A DNA stretch of 64,000 nucleotides, from contig JAKCPI010025468.1 in the NCBI GenBank assembly GCA_023213315.1, positions 20,272 through 84,271 on the forward strand, given 5' to 3'. Below the pieces are notes generated by a model. It did no database searches. It saw only the letters and a list, made by a program, of their open reading frames with translations, and was not told the DNA's origin. A program made the position numbers and the translations under genes. This stretch comes from Euborellia annulipes (Eukaryota > Arthropoda > Insecta > Dermaptera > Anisolabididae). This document shows, in pieces, positions 48,964 to 57,172 of this stretch. Every line of letters begins with the position of its first letter. Position 1 is the stretch's first letter.

Positions 48964-49610
48964 TCAGTTGATTACACAATTTCCGCAGCATCTTGAAATA
49001 TCTAAATCCGAAACAAACGGCGGGTTTTTCGCAACCTCAACAAGACGTTTAACGCTCTTATTTGCTCCCCACCGTTTGACTACACCAATAAACTCTTCAA
49101 CGTCATGACCAGCCAAAAAGTGCTTAGGTAATCCAGTAGAGTTACTGAATTGCATCTCACCGTCATCATCACGCTCAACCCCAATATGGTAAAGTTCATG
49201 CTCAAGCAAAGCACAAAACTCGCCATCGTTTGCCTTGTCGCAAAAATTCCCATCAATCGTAATTAAATAGGTCGGTACGAATCCGAACCATTCTCGCATC
49301 TGTTGCTCTTGTCTAGCTTTACGCCACCCACCGACGTTAAACATAACTTTTTCGCATTGGCCTAAAACCATAGCTTGTTTACTTTTAAATGGGCAGATGA
49401 GGCCCAAGCAAATGCTAAGAACTCTTCATTATCATGAAGTAGCTCAGCAATATGGTCATGATCCGGGTTGTGAAGTGAGCCACCCAATGTAAGAAAGTTT
49501 GCTTTAACCCACTCTTTTAATTCTGGTGCCGGTATTAATCGAATCGCTTTCTCTTCATCAGCTTCATCAAGAAAGTCCGTTGGAGGGAATGGTCTGATTT
49601 GCTCCATCAT
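48964..49610 (-). CDS. Putative phage metallopeptidase, frameshifted
   Basis: About 213 residues over two frames joined near 49385. The N-terminus PFPPTDFLDEADEEKAIRLI and helix with NPDHDHIAELLH precede FLAFAWASSAHLK. The catalytic block LLEHELYHIG is HExxH, and the C-terminus FLAGHDVEEFIGVVKRWG is shared with phage putative metallopeptidases. Four cysteines near the end (SRCCGNC) could bind metal. Located directly upstream of the terminase genes. Confidence 0.78.
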
Positions 49611-50004
49611 CTAATCTCGCTAATTCACTTTTTATCCAGTTAATTGCATAACCTGATTCAATTTGATGAGGTTCCAGACGCTCAAATACATAACCTCTAT
49701 CCATAGCAAGATCATACTTACACAATGCGTTTGCTATCTTTCTACCTCCACGACCAACTGCCCAAGGGCTACCAGCAATTTCTATAAGAAGATTCAACTT
49801 CACAATATAAAAATCGAACCGCCAATTTTTGGTTGATTCAAATTGAAATTTTCGTCGATAGCCAATTCGATGCTCTTCTAATTCTTGAAATAAGGTTTCT
49901 TCAACTTCCAGATATTTTTCTTTAGCCTTTGGCAGTGGCCTACTCTTGGGTTTGTTTTTAGGTTCTTTTTTCCGTGTAAGCCAAAAGTATTCGTTAGCTT
50001 CCAT
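49567..50004 (-). CDS. PD-(D/E)XK endonuclease domain protein
   Basis: 145 residues. RRKFQFESTKNWRFDFYIVK supplies the Asp, LLIEIAGSPWAVGRGG the Glu with downstream basic residues, and KYDLAMDRGYVFERLEPHQI the C-terminal helix. The pattern fits small phage nucleases (VRR-NUC or Holliday-junction-resolvase-like) that often sit next to terminases and trim branched DNA before packaging. Confidence 0.7.
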   Translation of the reverse strand: MEANEYFWLTRKKEPKNKPKSRPLPKAKEKYLEVEETLFQELEEHRIGYRRKFQFESTKNWRFDFYIVKLNLLIEIAGSPWAVGRGGRKIANALCKYDLAMDRGYVFERLEPHQIESGYAINWIKSELARLDDGANQTIPSNGLS

Positions 50005-50057
50005 ATTTCACCCATTAAAAAACCTCCCGAAGGAGGTCAAGTTTATATTTTTTAAAT

Positions 50058-50780
50058 TTATTTTAGAGATTTTGTTTTTTCCCACTCTATTTTCAATAAT
50101 TTTCGGATTTCTGCTCGGAAACTATTATAATCGCGAGCAATTAATCCTCGTATATTTTCACTATTACCAATTGCGATACATTCTGGGAACTGAACTCTGA
50201 TAATTTCATGAATATTATTCATTAAATGGAGAATTTTTTGCTCATTAACACCTTCAGGATTAAGTAAAAACTCAATTTTCAAAGATATTCTTGTAATATT
50301 TATACTCTCTTGAGCTGATTTTTCTAGAAACAATTCATGATCATCTTTTAATCCAGATTTAATCTCTTGTCTTTTCTTTATATACAAACTAGTCATTTTA
50401 GACAAACTTTCTAAATAGAGTGTTGAGGTATCACGCAAGTCATTTAACCAAACCTGCCTGCTCTGAAACACCAGCTCCTTTCTTTTTAGTTCTTCTTGCA
50501 TTGCTAAAGATTCTTTGTTGGATTTGATCAGATCATTTGTATTGTCTTTAGCCGCTTGGATACTTGCACTAATTTGCGCGACAGTAATTTCAAATGATTT
50601 GGTTGTTAAATCAAAACTCTTTTTACCATACCACCATGCTAGGAAAACCCCCACCAAGGCAAGAATAACCCCTACCAAAGCAGCAATAACAAATGAATAA
50701 ATTGCAGTTGTATCTGTGGATGCAAAAACAAATCTGGTGTTTTCAGTTGTTTGAATAATTTTTTGAGGAAGCGTTTGCAT
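50058..50780 (-). CDS. Membrane-anchored coiled-coil protein, possible exclusion factor
   Basis: 240 residues. One strong transmembrane helix at about 28-52 (FVIAALVGVILALVGVFLAW) is followed by a long coiled coil and a helical C-terminal domain with RQVWLNDLRD, a motif common in hypothetical bacterial membrane proteins. AT-rich compared with the packaging genes around it and flanked by hairpins, so likely inserted. Function unknown. Confidence 0.55.
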   Translation of the reverse strand: MQTLPQKIIQTTENTRFVFASTDTTAIYSFVIAALVGVILALVGVFLAWWYGKKSFDLTTKSFEITVAQISASIQAAKDNTNDLIKSNKESLAMQEELKRKELVFQSRQVWLNDLRDTSTLYLESLSKMTSLYIKKRQEIKSGLKDDHELFLEKSAQESINITRISLKIEFLLNPEGVNEQKILHLMNNIHEIIRVQFPECIAIGNSENIRGLIARDYNSFRAEIRKLLKIEWEKTKSLK

Positions 50781-50840
50781 ATTTTAGTATTTAATTAAAA
50801 AAGTAAATTAATTATATGCTGGATATTGAATTTTAAAAAT

Positions 50841-50872
50841 AAAAGCCCCGCCAACATTCGATATTTAGCGGG
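50841..50872 (-). terminator. Hairpin upstream of the 50058 membrane gene
   Basis: GCCCCGC/GCGGGGC stem with a loop of about 17 bases and an A/T-rich flank. It separates the methylase-side genes from the membrane-protein gene. Confidence 0.6.
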
Positions 50873-50906
50873 GCCATTGCGCCGATACTTACGGCAAACG
50901 ATAAAA

Positions 50907-51125
50907 CTAACTTTTAGATGTTCGAAGAATCTCTAATACTTTGTTTGATAGGTCATGAAGATCGAAACCATGAGGGTGCCAGAACTGATACATAACATTG
51001 TCGCGGTTATAAATTTGCAGGTAATAAGTTGATGGGTAACTTGGGTCAATTTCTGAAGCCTTAAATATCTTCACATCTTTTTTAATCTCTTGACCGTCTA
51101 ATTCACCGCCAACACAAAGTGTCAT
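50907..51125 (-). CDS. Small hypothetical protein, 72 residues
   Basis: Starts MTLCVGGELDGQEIKKDVKI at the ATG at 51125, with beta strands rich in tyrosine and tryptophan (YYLQIYNRDNVMYQFWHPHG). Typical of small late or delayed-early phage genes, not assigned to a family. Confidence 0.55.
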   Translation of the reverse strand: MTLCVGGELDGQEIKKDVKIFKASEIDPSYPSTYYLQIYNRDNVMYQFWHPHGFDLHDLSNKVLEILRTSKS

Positions 51126-51227
51126 GATTTTTACCAGTTTTAATTTAGGCTGGACTATAGCACAAATCAAAAAAGCCCTACTCCTTTAATCTCTGTAAGG
51201 CTTTCAAAGCTACAATCCAGCTAAAAA

Positions 51228-51999
51228 TTAATAATTCATGATGATCAGTTCATTACTTTTCTTACTCTTCGCAGCCAAATCACGACCTACAGAATAATTA
51301 ATTGAAGTAACGGCAAATGTAAAACCTTTGAAGATTTCACGGATCTTTTTCATGATCGTTGATAGATAACATTACTTTCCCTTTTGAGCTTCTCATCTTT
51401 TCAGAAAGCAATTCATATTGGTCAAGTGGAAAATCTATTCCATAACCAGCAGTATCAAGATAAGGTGGATCTGCATAAAAGAATGTATGTTCACGATCAT
51501 ATCGATCAAAACACTTATCCCAAGTTTGATTCTCGATATACACACCATTTAAACGCAAATGTGCTGCGCTCAAATACTCTTCAATCCTTAAAAGGTTTAA
51601 AGAACGACCAGTGGTTGCATAACCAAAAGATTGACCAGAAACCTTGCCACCAAATGAATGTTGCTGAAGATAATAAAATCTTGCTGCACGCTGAATATCT
51701 GTAAGAGTGTCTGGTACTTTCAGTTTTTCCCATTCAAAAATTTGGCGGCTTGATATGCACCACTTGAATTGCCTTACAAACTCTTCTAAATGGTTTTGAA
51801 CAACTCGATAAAGATTTACGAGCTCACCATTTAAATCATTTATCACTTCTGTCTTTGCTTGATCTTCCTTTAAGAAAAATAAAGCAGCTCCACCACAAAA
51901 CAATTCCACATAACACGAATGTTCGGGGAACCTACTCAACAAATCCTTAGCTAAACGGGTCTTTCCACCTTGCCATGGAATTATTGGTTTTGATTTCAT
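51228..51999 (-). CDS. D12-class DNA adenine methylase, frameshifted
   Basis: About 256 residues from the ATG at 51999. The SAM-binding motif is YVELFCGGAALFF (about 30-42), WQGGKTRLAKDL is at the N-terminus, and the catalytic DPPY lies at about 177-180. An indel near 51345 breaks the last 40 residues; the other frame ends with ELIIMNY at 51228. No cognate endonuclease is adjacent, so it is an orphan methylase that could protect phage DNA from host restriction. Confidence 0.85.
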
Positions 52000-52045
52000 A
52001 AATATTTTCCTGTGCAAAAGCATACATTTTTGATAGCCTTCACCG

Positions 52046-52059
52046 ATCGTGTGCACGAT
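52046..52059. repeat. 14-bp palindrome upstream of the methylase gene
   Basis: ATCGTGTGCACGAT, 6-bp arms around a TG centre, between the structured leader and the methylase gene. Could be an operator or a short hairpin. Confidence 0.4.
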
Positions 52060-52061
52060 GG

Positions 52062-52132
52062 CTGGGCTTGCTTTTGACAGTCTAAGTCTGTCAGGAGGTC
52101 GAGGTACTGTTACCGCAGTACTTCGTCCCCAG
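52062..52132 (-). ncRNA. Structured leader RNA candidate of the late operon
   Basis: Read on the minus strand, CTGGG (52132-52128) pairs with CCCAG (52066-52062) and encloses two perfect hairpins: GTACTG/CAGTAC with loop CGGTAA, and TGACAG/CTGTCA with a 7-base loop. A closing stem with two internal hairpins is a three-way junction. It lies between the late terminators and the methylase start. The layout recalls phage C4-type antisense RNAs, but I cannot confirm that family. Confidence 0.5.
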
Positions 52133-52149
52133 TTTTACTCGATATAAAA

Positions 52150-52180
52150 AAACTCGGTATCCGTAAGGAACCGAGTTTTT
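52150..52180 (-). terminator. Late-leader terminator 2
   Basis: AAAACTCGGT / ACCGAGTTTT stem with a loop of about 11 bases and T tracts on both strands. Confidence 0.8.
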
Positions 52181-52191
52181 CTTTGGGTAAT

Positions 52192-52218
52192 AAAAAAGCC
52201 CACCATATGGCGAGCTTT
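52192..52218 (-). terminator. Late-leader terminator 1
   Basis: On the minus strand AAAAGCTCGCCATATGGTGG then GCTTTTTT folds into a stem with a few G-T pairs followed by six T. Together with 52150-52180 it forms tandem stops just after gene Q. Confidence 0.65.
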
Positions 52219-52264
52219 TGAATTTTTTCTGGTAGGTATTAGATACACTTTTCCAGTATGGGAA

Positions 52265-52293
52265 AATGTACCCTAAATTTGCACCCGAAGCAA
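52265..52293 (-). promoter_or_regulatory. Candidate late promoter (pR'-like)
   Basis: Minus strand TTGCTT (52293-52288), 17-base spacer, TACATT (52270-52265). It lies just past the Q stop and upstream of the tandem terminators, where a Q-dependent late promoter is expected. The elements are weak matches. Confidence 0.4.
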
Positions 52294-52295
52294 GT

Positions 52296-52914
52296 TCAAA
52301 GGTTGTACTCTTCTACTTCATATGAAAAATATTTTCTTAAATGCATATCAAGTTCCATATACCAATCTAAAAGAATACGTGTTGCATCTACTTCTAAAGG
52401 TAAATAAGAACGCAAGTAAACTTGGCGAGCAACTTCCAACTTAGATAATTTATGTTTTTCTGTTTGTGTATAACCTTCCAAACCAAAACGACAAACTGAG
52501 CAAGGTTTATATATTTCACCAACTTTTTCTAATCTTAAACCTCTGCATTTAGAACATGTACGGCGTTTAAATAAGAATTGAGTCAGTGAAGAGCGTGATA
52601 CGCCTTTAGCTACATCTTTGGGTTTTGTCTTAGTGAATTTAATATTCTTCTTTTGTATGACTAAACGCACCTCACTAACCAAAAAGTTTTGCAATAAGGC
52701 AAAATGACGATCTCCTATTTCTGTACTTCTTACTAATGCCCACATTAAAGCTGTTATATGTGATGGCATACCTTGCATCATCATTGCTGCAGGATTGTTA
52801 CCACCTTTTTTTAATTCCAGTTCCCACAACTTCCTCTTTAAAACCATCCATTGTTTTTTGTGCTAAATCGAGAAGTGAAAAACCACCGTGCTTTACTTCA
52901 ATATTAATATTCAT
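52296..52914 (-). CDS. Late antiterminator Q-like protein, frameshifted
   Basis: About 206 residues from the ATG at 52914 (MNINIEVKHGGFSLLDLAQK). An indel near 52845 precedes the longer C-terminal part. Its KRRTCSKCRGLRLEKVGEIY and PCSVCRFG form a CxxC...CxxC zinc finger characteristic of lambda-type antitermination protein Q. Position at the end of the early operon and directly before the late operon supports this. Q lets RNA polymerase pass terminators in the late operon. Confidence 0.82.
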
Positions 52915-52919
52915 TGGTT

Positions 52920-53327
52920 TTAAACCTCTCTTACATCAATGTTGTGAACTGTTTTCATCAAATGCTTCTTGTTGCGGTAACTAGGCAATTTACGTGTTGC
53001 AACGGATTTAACATCCTCAACAATGTATTCACCATTGATGAGGTAGTAAGTAAAATCGGCAAAATATCGTAGTGCCGGCTTTGTTCTTTTCTCCCCTTCC
53101 AATTTTGTTTTTGGCGCAAGTTCAAATTTTGTGTGATGCTCTAATCCGAAGATTTCACCATGTTGTTGCAATGCTTTAAGTTCGATGTAACGCTTAAATT
53201 CCTTATTACTATCGAAAGTCATTCCATCTAATTCGACTTTTGAAGCATTAAACTTGTTGCGGCCCTTTTTTGCTTTATGGCCATTCGGAAATTTAGAGTG
53301 ATAATCAGCTAAACTCATCGATGTCAT
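52920..53327 (-). CDS. DUF1064-family putative nuclease
   Basis: 135 residues. MTFDSNKEFKRYIELKALQQ, LRYFADFTYYLINGEYIVED and VKSVATRKLPSYRNKKHLMK give the PD-(D/E)XK-like pattern (Asp, Glu-Asp-x-Lys) of DUF1064 phage proteins, thought to act as RusA-type or single-strand nucleases. Overlaps the upstream gene by 4 bases. Confidence 0.78.
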   Translation of the reverse strand: MTSMSLADYHSKFPNGHKAKKGRNKFNASKVELDGMTFDSNKEFKRYIELKALQQHGEIFGLEHHTKFELAPKTKLEGEKRTKPALRYFADFTYYLINGEYIVEDVKSVATRKLPSYRNKKHLMKTVHNIDVREV

Positions 53328-53666
53328 TTTGATTCTTCACTCTCGAGAACTGTCTCCATGTTTTCTCTTGATAATGGCATCATGACCCCGTCAGGCCATT
53401 TAAAGCTCGTAATCCAACTTTTATCCCATTTTGCCCAAACGCCGTATTTACTTACTCGGTAATACACTCCAGCTTGCCAATGTGTGGCATCCTCAGGACG
53501 TTGGTTTAAAATTTCTTCAGGCAATGCTTGCTCAATAGACTTTTCTAATTGAAGTAACTTGTTGTAATCAGTATTGGATAGCCCACTGCAGTTGTATTTG
53601 CCTCGCAATTTTTTTACTAAGCACTATCGCTTTTTCTAAATCGAAATCTTCACGAATTGCGTTCAT
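53324..53666 (-). CDS. Hypothetical early phage protein, frameshifted
   Basis: About 112 residues from the ATG at 53666 (MNAIREDFDLEKAIVLSKK), then across a T-run near 53608-53615 into RGKYNCSGLSNTDYNKLLQL and YRVSKYGVWAKWDKSWITSF. Its ATG overlaps the preceding TGA. No known family. Early leftward operon. Confidence 0.55.
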
Positions 53667-53971
53667 TGGCCAGATCCCACAAGTTCTTTTTCTTCTTTTC
53701 TCAGGCCATAAAGCTCAATTCCTTTGTCATCTCCTAGTGGCATAAGCCAAGATGCTGGAGTGTATGCTTCCTTTTCCAGAGTGGTGACCCCTGTTTCTGT
53801 ATTGGTACTTAGCAATCCATGTTCACAATAAACATGCCAACAGTTTAAAAAATCTTTTCCTCTGTAATGAACATCACCTTTGTAGCCAGTAATTTGAACT
53901 GTTTTCATAAGGTTTTCTTCAAAGTTGTCATGGATAACCAAAGCCAAACCACCTACATGTAATCTACTCAT
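53663..53971 (-). CDS. Hypothetical early phage protein, 102 residues
   Basis: Starts MSRLHVGGLALVIHDNFEEN, a beta-strand opening widespread in small phage proteins of lambda-like early regions (RLHVGGLALVI... then KTVQITGYKGDV). ATGA overlaps at both ends show a tightly coupled operon. Function unknown. Confidence 0.6.
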   Translation of the reverse strand: MSRLHVGGLALVIHDNFEENLMKTVQITGYKGDVHYRGKDFLNCWHVYCEHGLLSTNTETGVTTLEKEAYTPASWLMPLGDDKGIELYGLRKEEKELVGSGQ

Positions 53972-54087
53972 TGCCCCACCTCATCATGTTCTTTGCGCGC
54001 CAACCACCACAGCAATACAACGCCGCATAGCACTGCTGTAAAAAATAAAATGAGCAAGCCCCAACCTAAAATCTCAAATTTATTCAT
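53968..54087 (-). CDS. 39-residue membrane peptide
   Basis: MNKFEILGWGLLILFFTAVL continues into one transmembrane helix and ends in a charged tail (ARKEHDEVGQ). Its start overlaps the replication gene stop (ATGA) and its stop overlaps the next ATG, which is strong evidence that it is translated. Function unknown. Confidence 0.65.
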   Translation of the reverse strand: MNKFEILGWGLLILFFTAVLCGVVLLWWLARKEHDEVGQ

Positions 54088-55046
54088 GCTATTTCTCCAT
54101 TACGTTTTGTTTGAAATCCAACTTGAATTAGGTAAGGCATCAATTTTTGCTGTTGTTCAGGATCAGTAAGCTTTACCGCGATACGTGCAGCTAGTTGTTC
54201 ATAGCTTTCATTGCCCTCGGCATACTTACTTGCAAATTCTGGATGTACAGAAAGTTTTTGAGCGAATGAAAATATTTGTTTAGAACTGAGGGTGTTTGAT
54301 TCCCCCTGCGGGACTCGAACCTGTGTTCCAGTGTTTTGGTTCTTCGCTTGTTCACGTGCTTGGTATTTGCCACATGCGTTGATTAACCAATCTGCAAAGT
54401 GATAATTCATGAGTTCATCACAAAGATTCTTATCGGCGTTGTAGAGTTCAAATGCACGTAACTCCCGATCGAACCAAGTCGCGTTTTTGATCTGCTCATA
54501 AGTTTCCTGATCAGTTGCCAAAAGAATTTCTTCACCAAGTTTTTTTAAACTCAACCATGTTTTTTTATTTTTAGATTCTTCTGATAGATTCTTTGAAAGA
54601 TTCCGTGTCCCAACGTTGGGACTGTTTAACGGAATTGTTGGGACTCTTTCATGGAATTGTTGGAACTGTTCCGTTGTTGGAACTGTTCCATTGTTGGGAC
54701 TGTTTAAATCATCATTTCCAGTGTCAAAGTGTACCGTTGTTGGTACTGTTTCACGGCCTTTAACTCCGATCAAAAGATAAACTTTTACCTGTTTAGTTCT
54801 ACCTTCACGCTTACCTGTATCGATAATAAACCCGTCCTCAATTAACTCATCAATAATTTTCAAAACTGTCTTACGGTCCATTTCTGTGTCTTCAACCAGA
54901 CGAGCAATACTTGGATAGCACTCATGTGTTTCACCAGCTCGATCAGCCAACGAAAGAAGAACCAGTTTTTTCAGCGGTTTTAATGCACCACCTACCTTTT
55001 GTTTTTGACGAGTTTTCCAAGCCCAAACTGTTGCATCTAAGCTCAT
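54084..55046 (-). CDS. Phage replication protein (O/helix-turn-helix type)
   Basis: About 320 residues. The N-terminal winged helix domain is KKLVLLSLADRAGETHECYP followed by DRKTVLKIIDELIEDGFIID, typical of phage replication initiators. The C-terminus (NYHFADWLINACGKYQ) resembles DnaT/helicase-loader parts. The start at 55046 has GGGTGA upstream; an in-frame ATG at 55058 is an alternative. The middle is a valine/proline/threonine repeat because the DNA there holds iterons. Confidence 0.75.
   Translation of the reverse strand: MSLDATVWAWKTRQKQKVGGALKPLKKLVLLSLADRAGETHECYPSIARLVEDTEMDRKTVLKIIDELIEDGFIIDTGKREGRTKQVKVYLLIGVKGRETVPTTVHFDTGNDDLNSPNNGTVPTTEQFQQFHERVPTIPLNSPNVGTRNLSKNLSEESKNKKTWLSLKKLGEEILLATDQETYEQIKNATWFDRELRAFELYNADKNLCDELMNYHFADWLINACGKYQAREQAKNQNTGTQVRVPQGESNTLSSKQIFSFAQKLSVHPEFASKYAEGNESYEQLAARIAVKLTDPEQQQKLMPYLIQVGFQTKRNGEIA
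54612..54752 (-). repeat. Iteron-like direct repeats inside the replication gene, candidate ori
   Basis: On the plus strand, copies of TTGTTGGgACTGTT (consensus ATTGTTGGRACTGTT) start near 54614, 54635, 54656, 54675, 54692 and 54734, with about 18-21 bases between most copies. Lambda carries its origin as iterons inside gene O; the arrangement here is the same. Confidence 0.65.
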
Positions 55047-55082
55047 ATAGTCACCCATCTATCCGGCATAAGAAGTAAATTG

Positions 55083-55268
55083 CTAGCCCCCCCATAACGG
55101 GGTATCAAAGGTCTTCAATTCTTTCCTGAGTTGCTTTTCAATTTCAGCTTTTACAAGGCGCTTATATTTCATTGGGCTTTTAAATATTTGTTTTCCATTT
55201 TTAATAGCCTCAACATTTACCGTGCGAGTGGCGAAATCCACTGAAGTAACATTCACTTGAACACTCAT
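55083..55268 (-). CDS. Small hypothetical protein, 61 residues
   Basis: MSVQVNVTSVDFATRTVNVE, beta hairpins, then a basic helix (YKRLVKAEIEKQLRKELK). Coupled by ATGA overlap to the preceding gene. Unknown role in the early leftward operon. Confidence 0.55.
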   Translation of the reverse strand: MSVQVNVTSVDFATRTVNVEAIKNGKQIFKSPMKYKRLVKAEIEKQLRKELKTFDTPLWGG

Positions 55269-55546
55269 GAAGCCTCTCCTTTTAGCGGTAAACGGCGCTT
55301 AGCTTGAACTTCGGAAATGGTTGCTTGGCGTAGATACCTCACGGCAGACGTCCAAATTTTTCCATTGGTGTCATGCATGGATACATGTTCACCAAGAAAG
55401 TCACTCTTGATCTCAGAAATTAAAAAAATACTGTCACTACCAAGTGGGCCTAAAATGTGGTTATGTATGACCACCATGTCACCGACTACAAACTCCTGAG
55501 AGTTGAGTTCTATTGGTTGTTCTGATAAATTAGTTTGCATATTCAT
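55265..55546 (-). CDS. Small hypothetical protein, 93 residues
   Basis: Beta-rich (EFVVGDMVVIHNHILGPLGS, IFLISEIKSDF), resembling SH3-like small phage proteins. Ends with an ATGA overlap. Follows cII. Not assigned. Confidence 0.55.
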   Translation of the reverse strand: MNMQTNLSEQPIELNSQEFVVGDMVVIHNHILGPLGSDSIFLISEIKSDFLGEHVSMHDTNGKIWTSAVRYLRQATISEVQAKRRLPLKGEAS

Positions 55547-55598
55547 TGGTTTCCGTATTGATGAATTAACTAAGCCTGATCCACGAAATCAGGCTTTT

Positions 55599-55955
55599 TT
55601 AATATCCAAGTTTTTCTTTTTGACCGCTGATTTCGTCATGGAAAAGGTCATCTACCGTTTCAATACGGTTCATCCAGCTTTTAGACATAACCAAAAGTGC
55701 TGCCACTCTTTCTTTATCAATACTTTGATAATCTTTAGGTACAACCTTCAGTCCAAGCAGACTCAATAGCTCGCAAAACATTTCAATTTCATTCAATCCA
55801 TTGTTTTTCTTGTCTGTTTTAAGTCTGGTAATAGTGCTTGGATCAACCTGTAGTTGTTCAGCAATCTCTTTCTGATTGCCTGAATCAAGACCATGCATTA
55901 TTCGTGAAGCGTCATTTCTAGCGCTTGCAGAGAGATTGATTAATAATTTGCTCAT
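55599..55955 (-). CDS. CII-like transcriptional activator
   Basis: 118 residues: SARNDASRIMHGLDSGNQKE, then the HTH KEIAEQLQVDPSTITRLKTD and FCELLSLLGLKVVP. This follows the CII family layout (N-terminal helix, HTH, then tetramerisation helix). It lies directly after cro in the leftward operon, the lambda cII position. It would favour lysogeny by activating a repressor or integrase promoter. Confidence 0.8.
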   Translation of the reverse strand: MSKLLINLSASARNDASRIMHGLDSGNQKEIAEQLQVDPSTITRLKTDKKNNGLNEIEMFCELLSLLGLKVVPKDYQSIDKERVAALLVMSKSWMNRIETVDDLFHDEISGQKEKLGY

Positions 55956-55963
55956 GGTGATTC

Positions 55964-56215
55964 CTAAGCGGTTAATGTTCCAATGTTTTTGTTTGTTGCA
56001 TTCCGAGGACGTAGCTCTATCCAGATATCTTGGTAACTATCTGGGAACAGTTCCTTCCTGGTGACTAAGCCAAGATCTTCTGCAATTACTGCAAGTCTGA
56101 TTTTTCGATCAATGGGTATAGCTTTCCATCCACTTACGGATGATGGTGCAATACCTAGAAGTCTTGCTACCGCAGTGACACCACCCAATACATCAATAAG
56201 TTGTGCGTCATTCAT
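55964..56215 (-). CDS. Cro/YdaS-family repressor
   Basis: 83 residues with a Cro-like HTH (DVLGGVTAVARLLGIAPSSV then SGWKAIPIDRKIRLAVIAED). Divergent from cI across an operator region with three palindromes. Preceded by the ribosome site TAGGAGCAC. It would repress cI expression and favour lytic growth. Confidence 0.82.
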   Translation of the reverse strand: MNDAQLIDVLGGVTAVARLLGIAPSSVSGWKAIPIDRKIRLAVIAEDLGLVTRKELFPDSYQDIWIELRPRNATNKNIGTLTA

Positions 56216-56239
56216 AACGTGCTCCTAATTTTTAACTAA

Positions 56240-56306
56240 TTATTAGGTATTCCTTACATTAAATCAATAGGAATACCTAATTTAATTTATGTTAGGATTT
56301 CCTAAT
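56240..56306. promoter_or_regulatory. cI-cro operators and cro promoter
   Basis: Three palindromes with consensus ATTAGGNNNNCCTAAT: 56242-56256, 56266-56281 and 56291-56306. On the minus strand TTGATT (56267-56262), 16 bases, TAATAA (56245-56240) forms the cro promoter, whose -10 end abuts the first operator. Confidence 0.8.
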
Positions 56307-56323
56307 ATTGTGAGGATAGTTTT

Positions 56324-57088
56324 ATGAACACTCTTGCTGAGCGTCTCAGATACGCTATGGAAGTTTTACCACCCAAGAAAATTAAGGGTGTTGATCTTGC
56401 TCGTGCAGTAGGGGTGAAACCACCATCCGTGAGTGACTGGCTATCTGGGAAATCAAGAACAATGGAAGGCGAAAATTTACTTCGAGCTTCTAAATTTCTA
56501 AAAGTTAATCCTACATGGCTGGCCTCTGGGACAGGAGACATTCAAGAAACTGTTATTCCCAAATTTAAGCAGCTAGATATCGAAGAATTTAAAAAGAAGT
56601 ACAACATTTCTGAGTCAGACGAAGCGGTTTTATTTTCAAATATTATTGAAAAACCTTTCTTACCTTCATCTAAGCGCTGGGTACCTGTCAAAGCATATTC
56701 AAAAATGGGGATGGATGGATTCTTTGTTGATATGGGGTACGATGGAAACAGTGGAGACGGTTACATACCAACACATACAGCAGGATCAAAAGCATATGCT
56801 GTAAAGGGTACAGGTGACTCAATGTTTCCAGCAATTCGCAACGGCTGGTATGTAGTTTGTGATCCGGATGCTGAACCAGTCCCAATGGAATTTGTTCAAG
56901 TATGTTTAAAAGATGGTCGATGCACAATTAAAGAATTTATTGGTATACAAAACGATGTGCTGAGCCTTATTGCTGTAAATGGTGGAGAACGTCTTACCTT
57001 CAATATGGATGAAGTCGAAAGCGTAACAGCGATTACTGATATTGTCCCACCAAGTCAGCATAGGCAAGAGCATCCTAATGGTTATTAA
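56324..57088 (+). CDS. CI-like repressor with S24 peptidase domain
   Basis: 254 residues. The N-terminal HTH is GVDLARAVGVKPPSVSDWLS. The C-terminal LexA-like domain has the catalytic Ser166 in TGDSMFPAIRNG and Lys203 in CTIKEF. RecA-stimulated self-cleavage is expected, giving SOS induction. The intact frame suggests an inducible lysogen. Divergent from cro. Confidence 0.9.
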   Translation: MNTLAERLRYAMEVLPPKKIKGVDLARAVGVKPPSVSDWLSGKSRTMEGENLLRASKFLKVNPTWLASGTGDIQETVIPKFKQLDIEEFKKKYNISESDEAVLFSNIIEKPFLPSSKRWVPVKAYSKMGMDGFFVDMGYDGNSGDGYIPTHTAGSKAYAVKGTGDSMFPAIRNGWYVVCDPDAEPVPMEFVQVCLKDGRCTIKEFIGIQNDVLSLIAVNGGERLTFNMDEVESVTAITDIVPPSQHRQEHPNGY

Positions 57089-57172
57089 ATCTGTGAACCC
57101 AGCGCAACTTACTGATCTGCTCGCCAGTTTTAGCGAGCTGTGTAATTAAAATTACTTAAAAAAGAGAACATA

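Noticed and set aside
54612..54752. CRISPR-like repeat array
   Set aside because: Repeats are 14-15 bases with 4-7 base gaps, spacing is irregular, and all lie in frame inside the replication gene.
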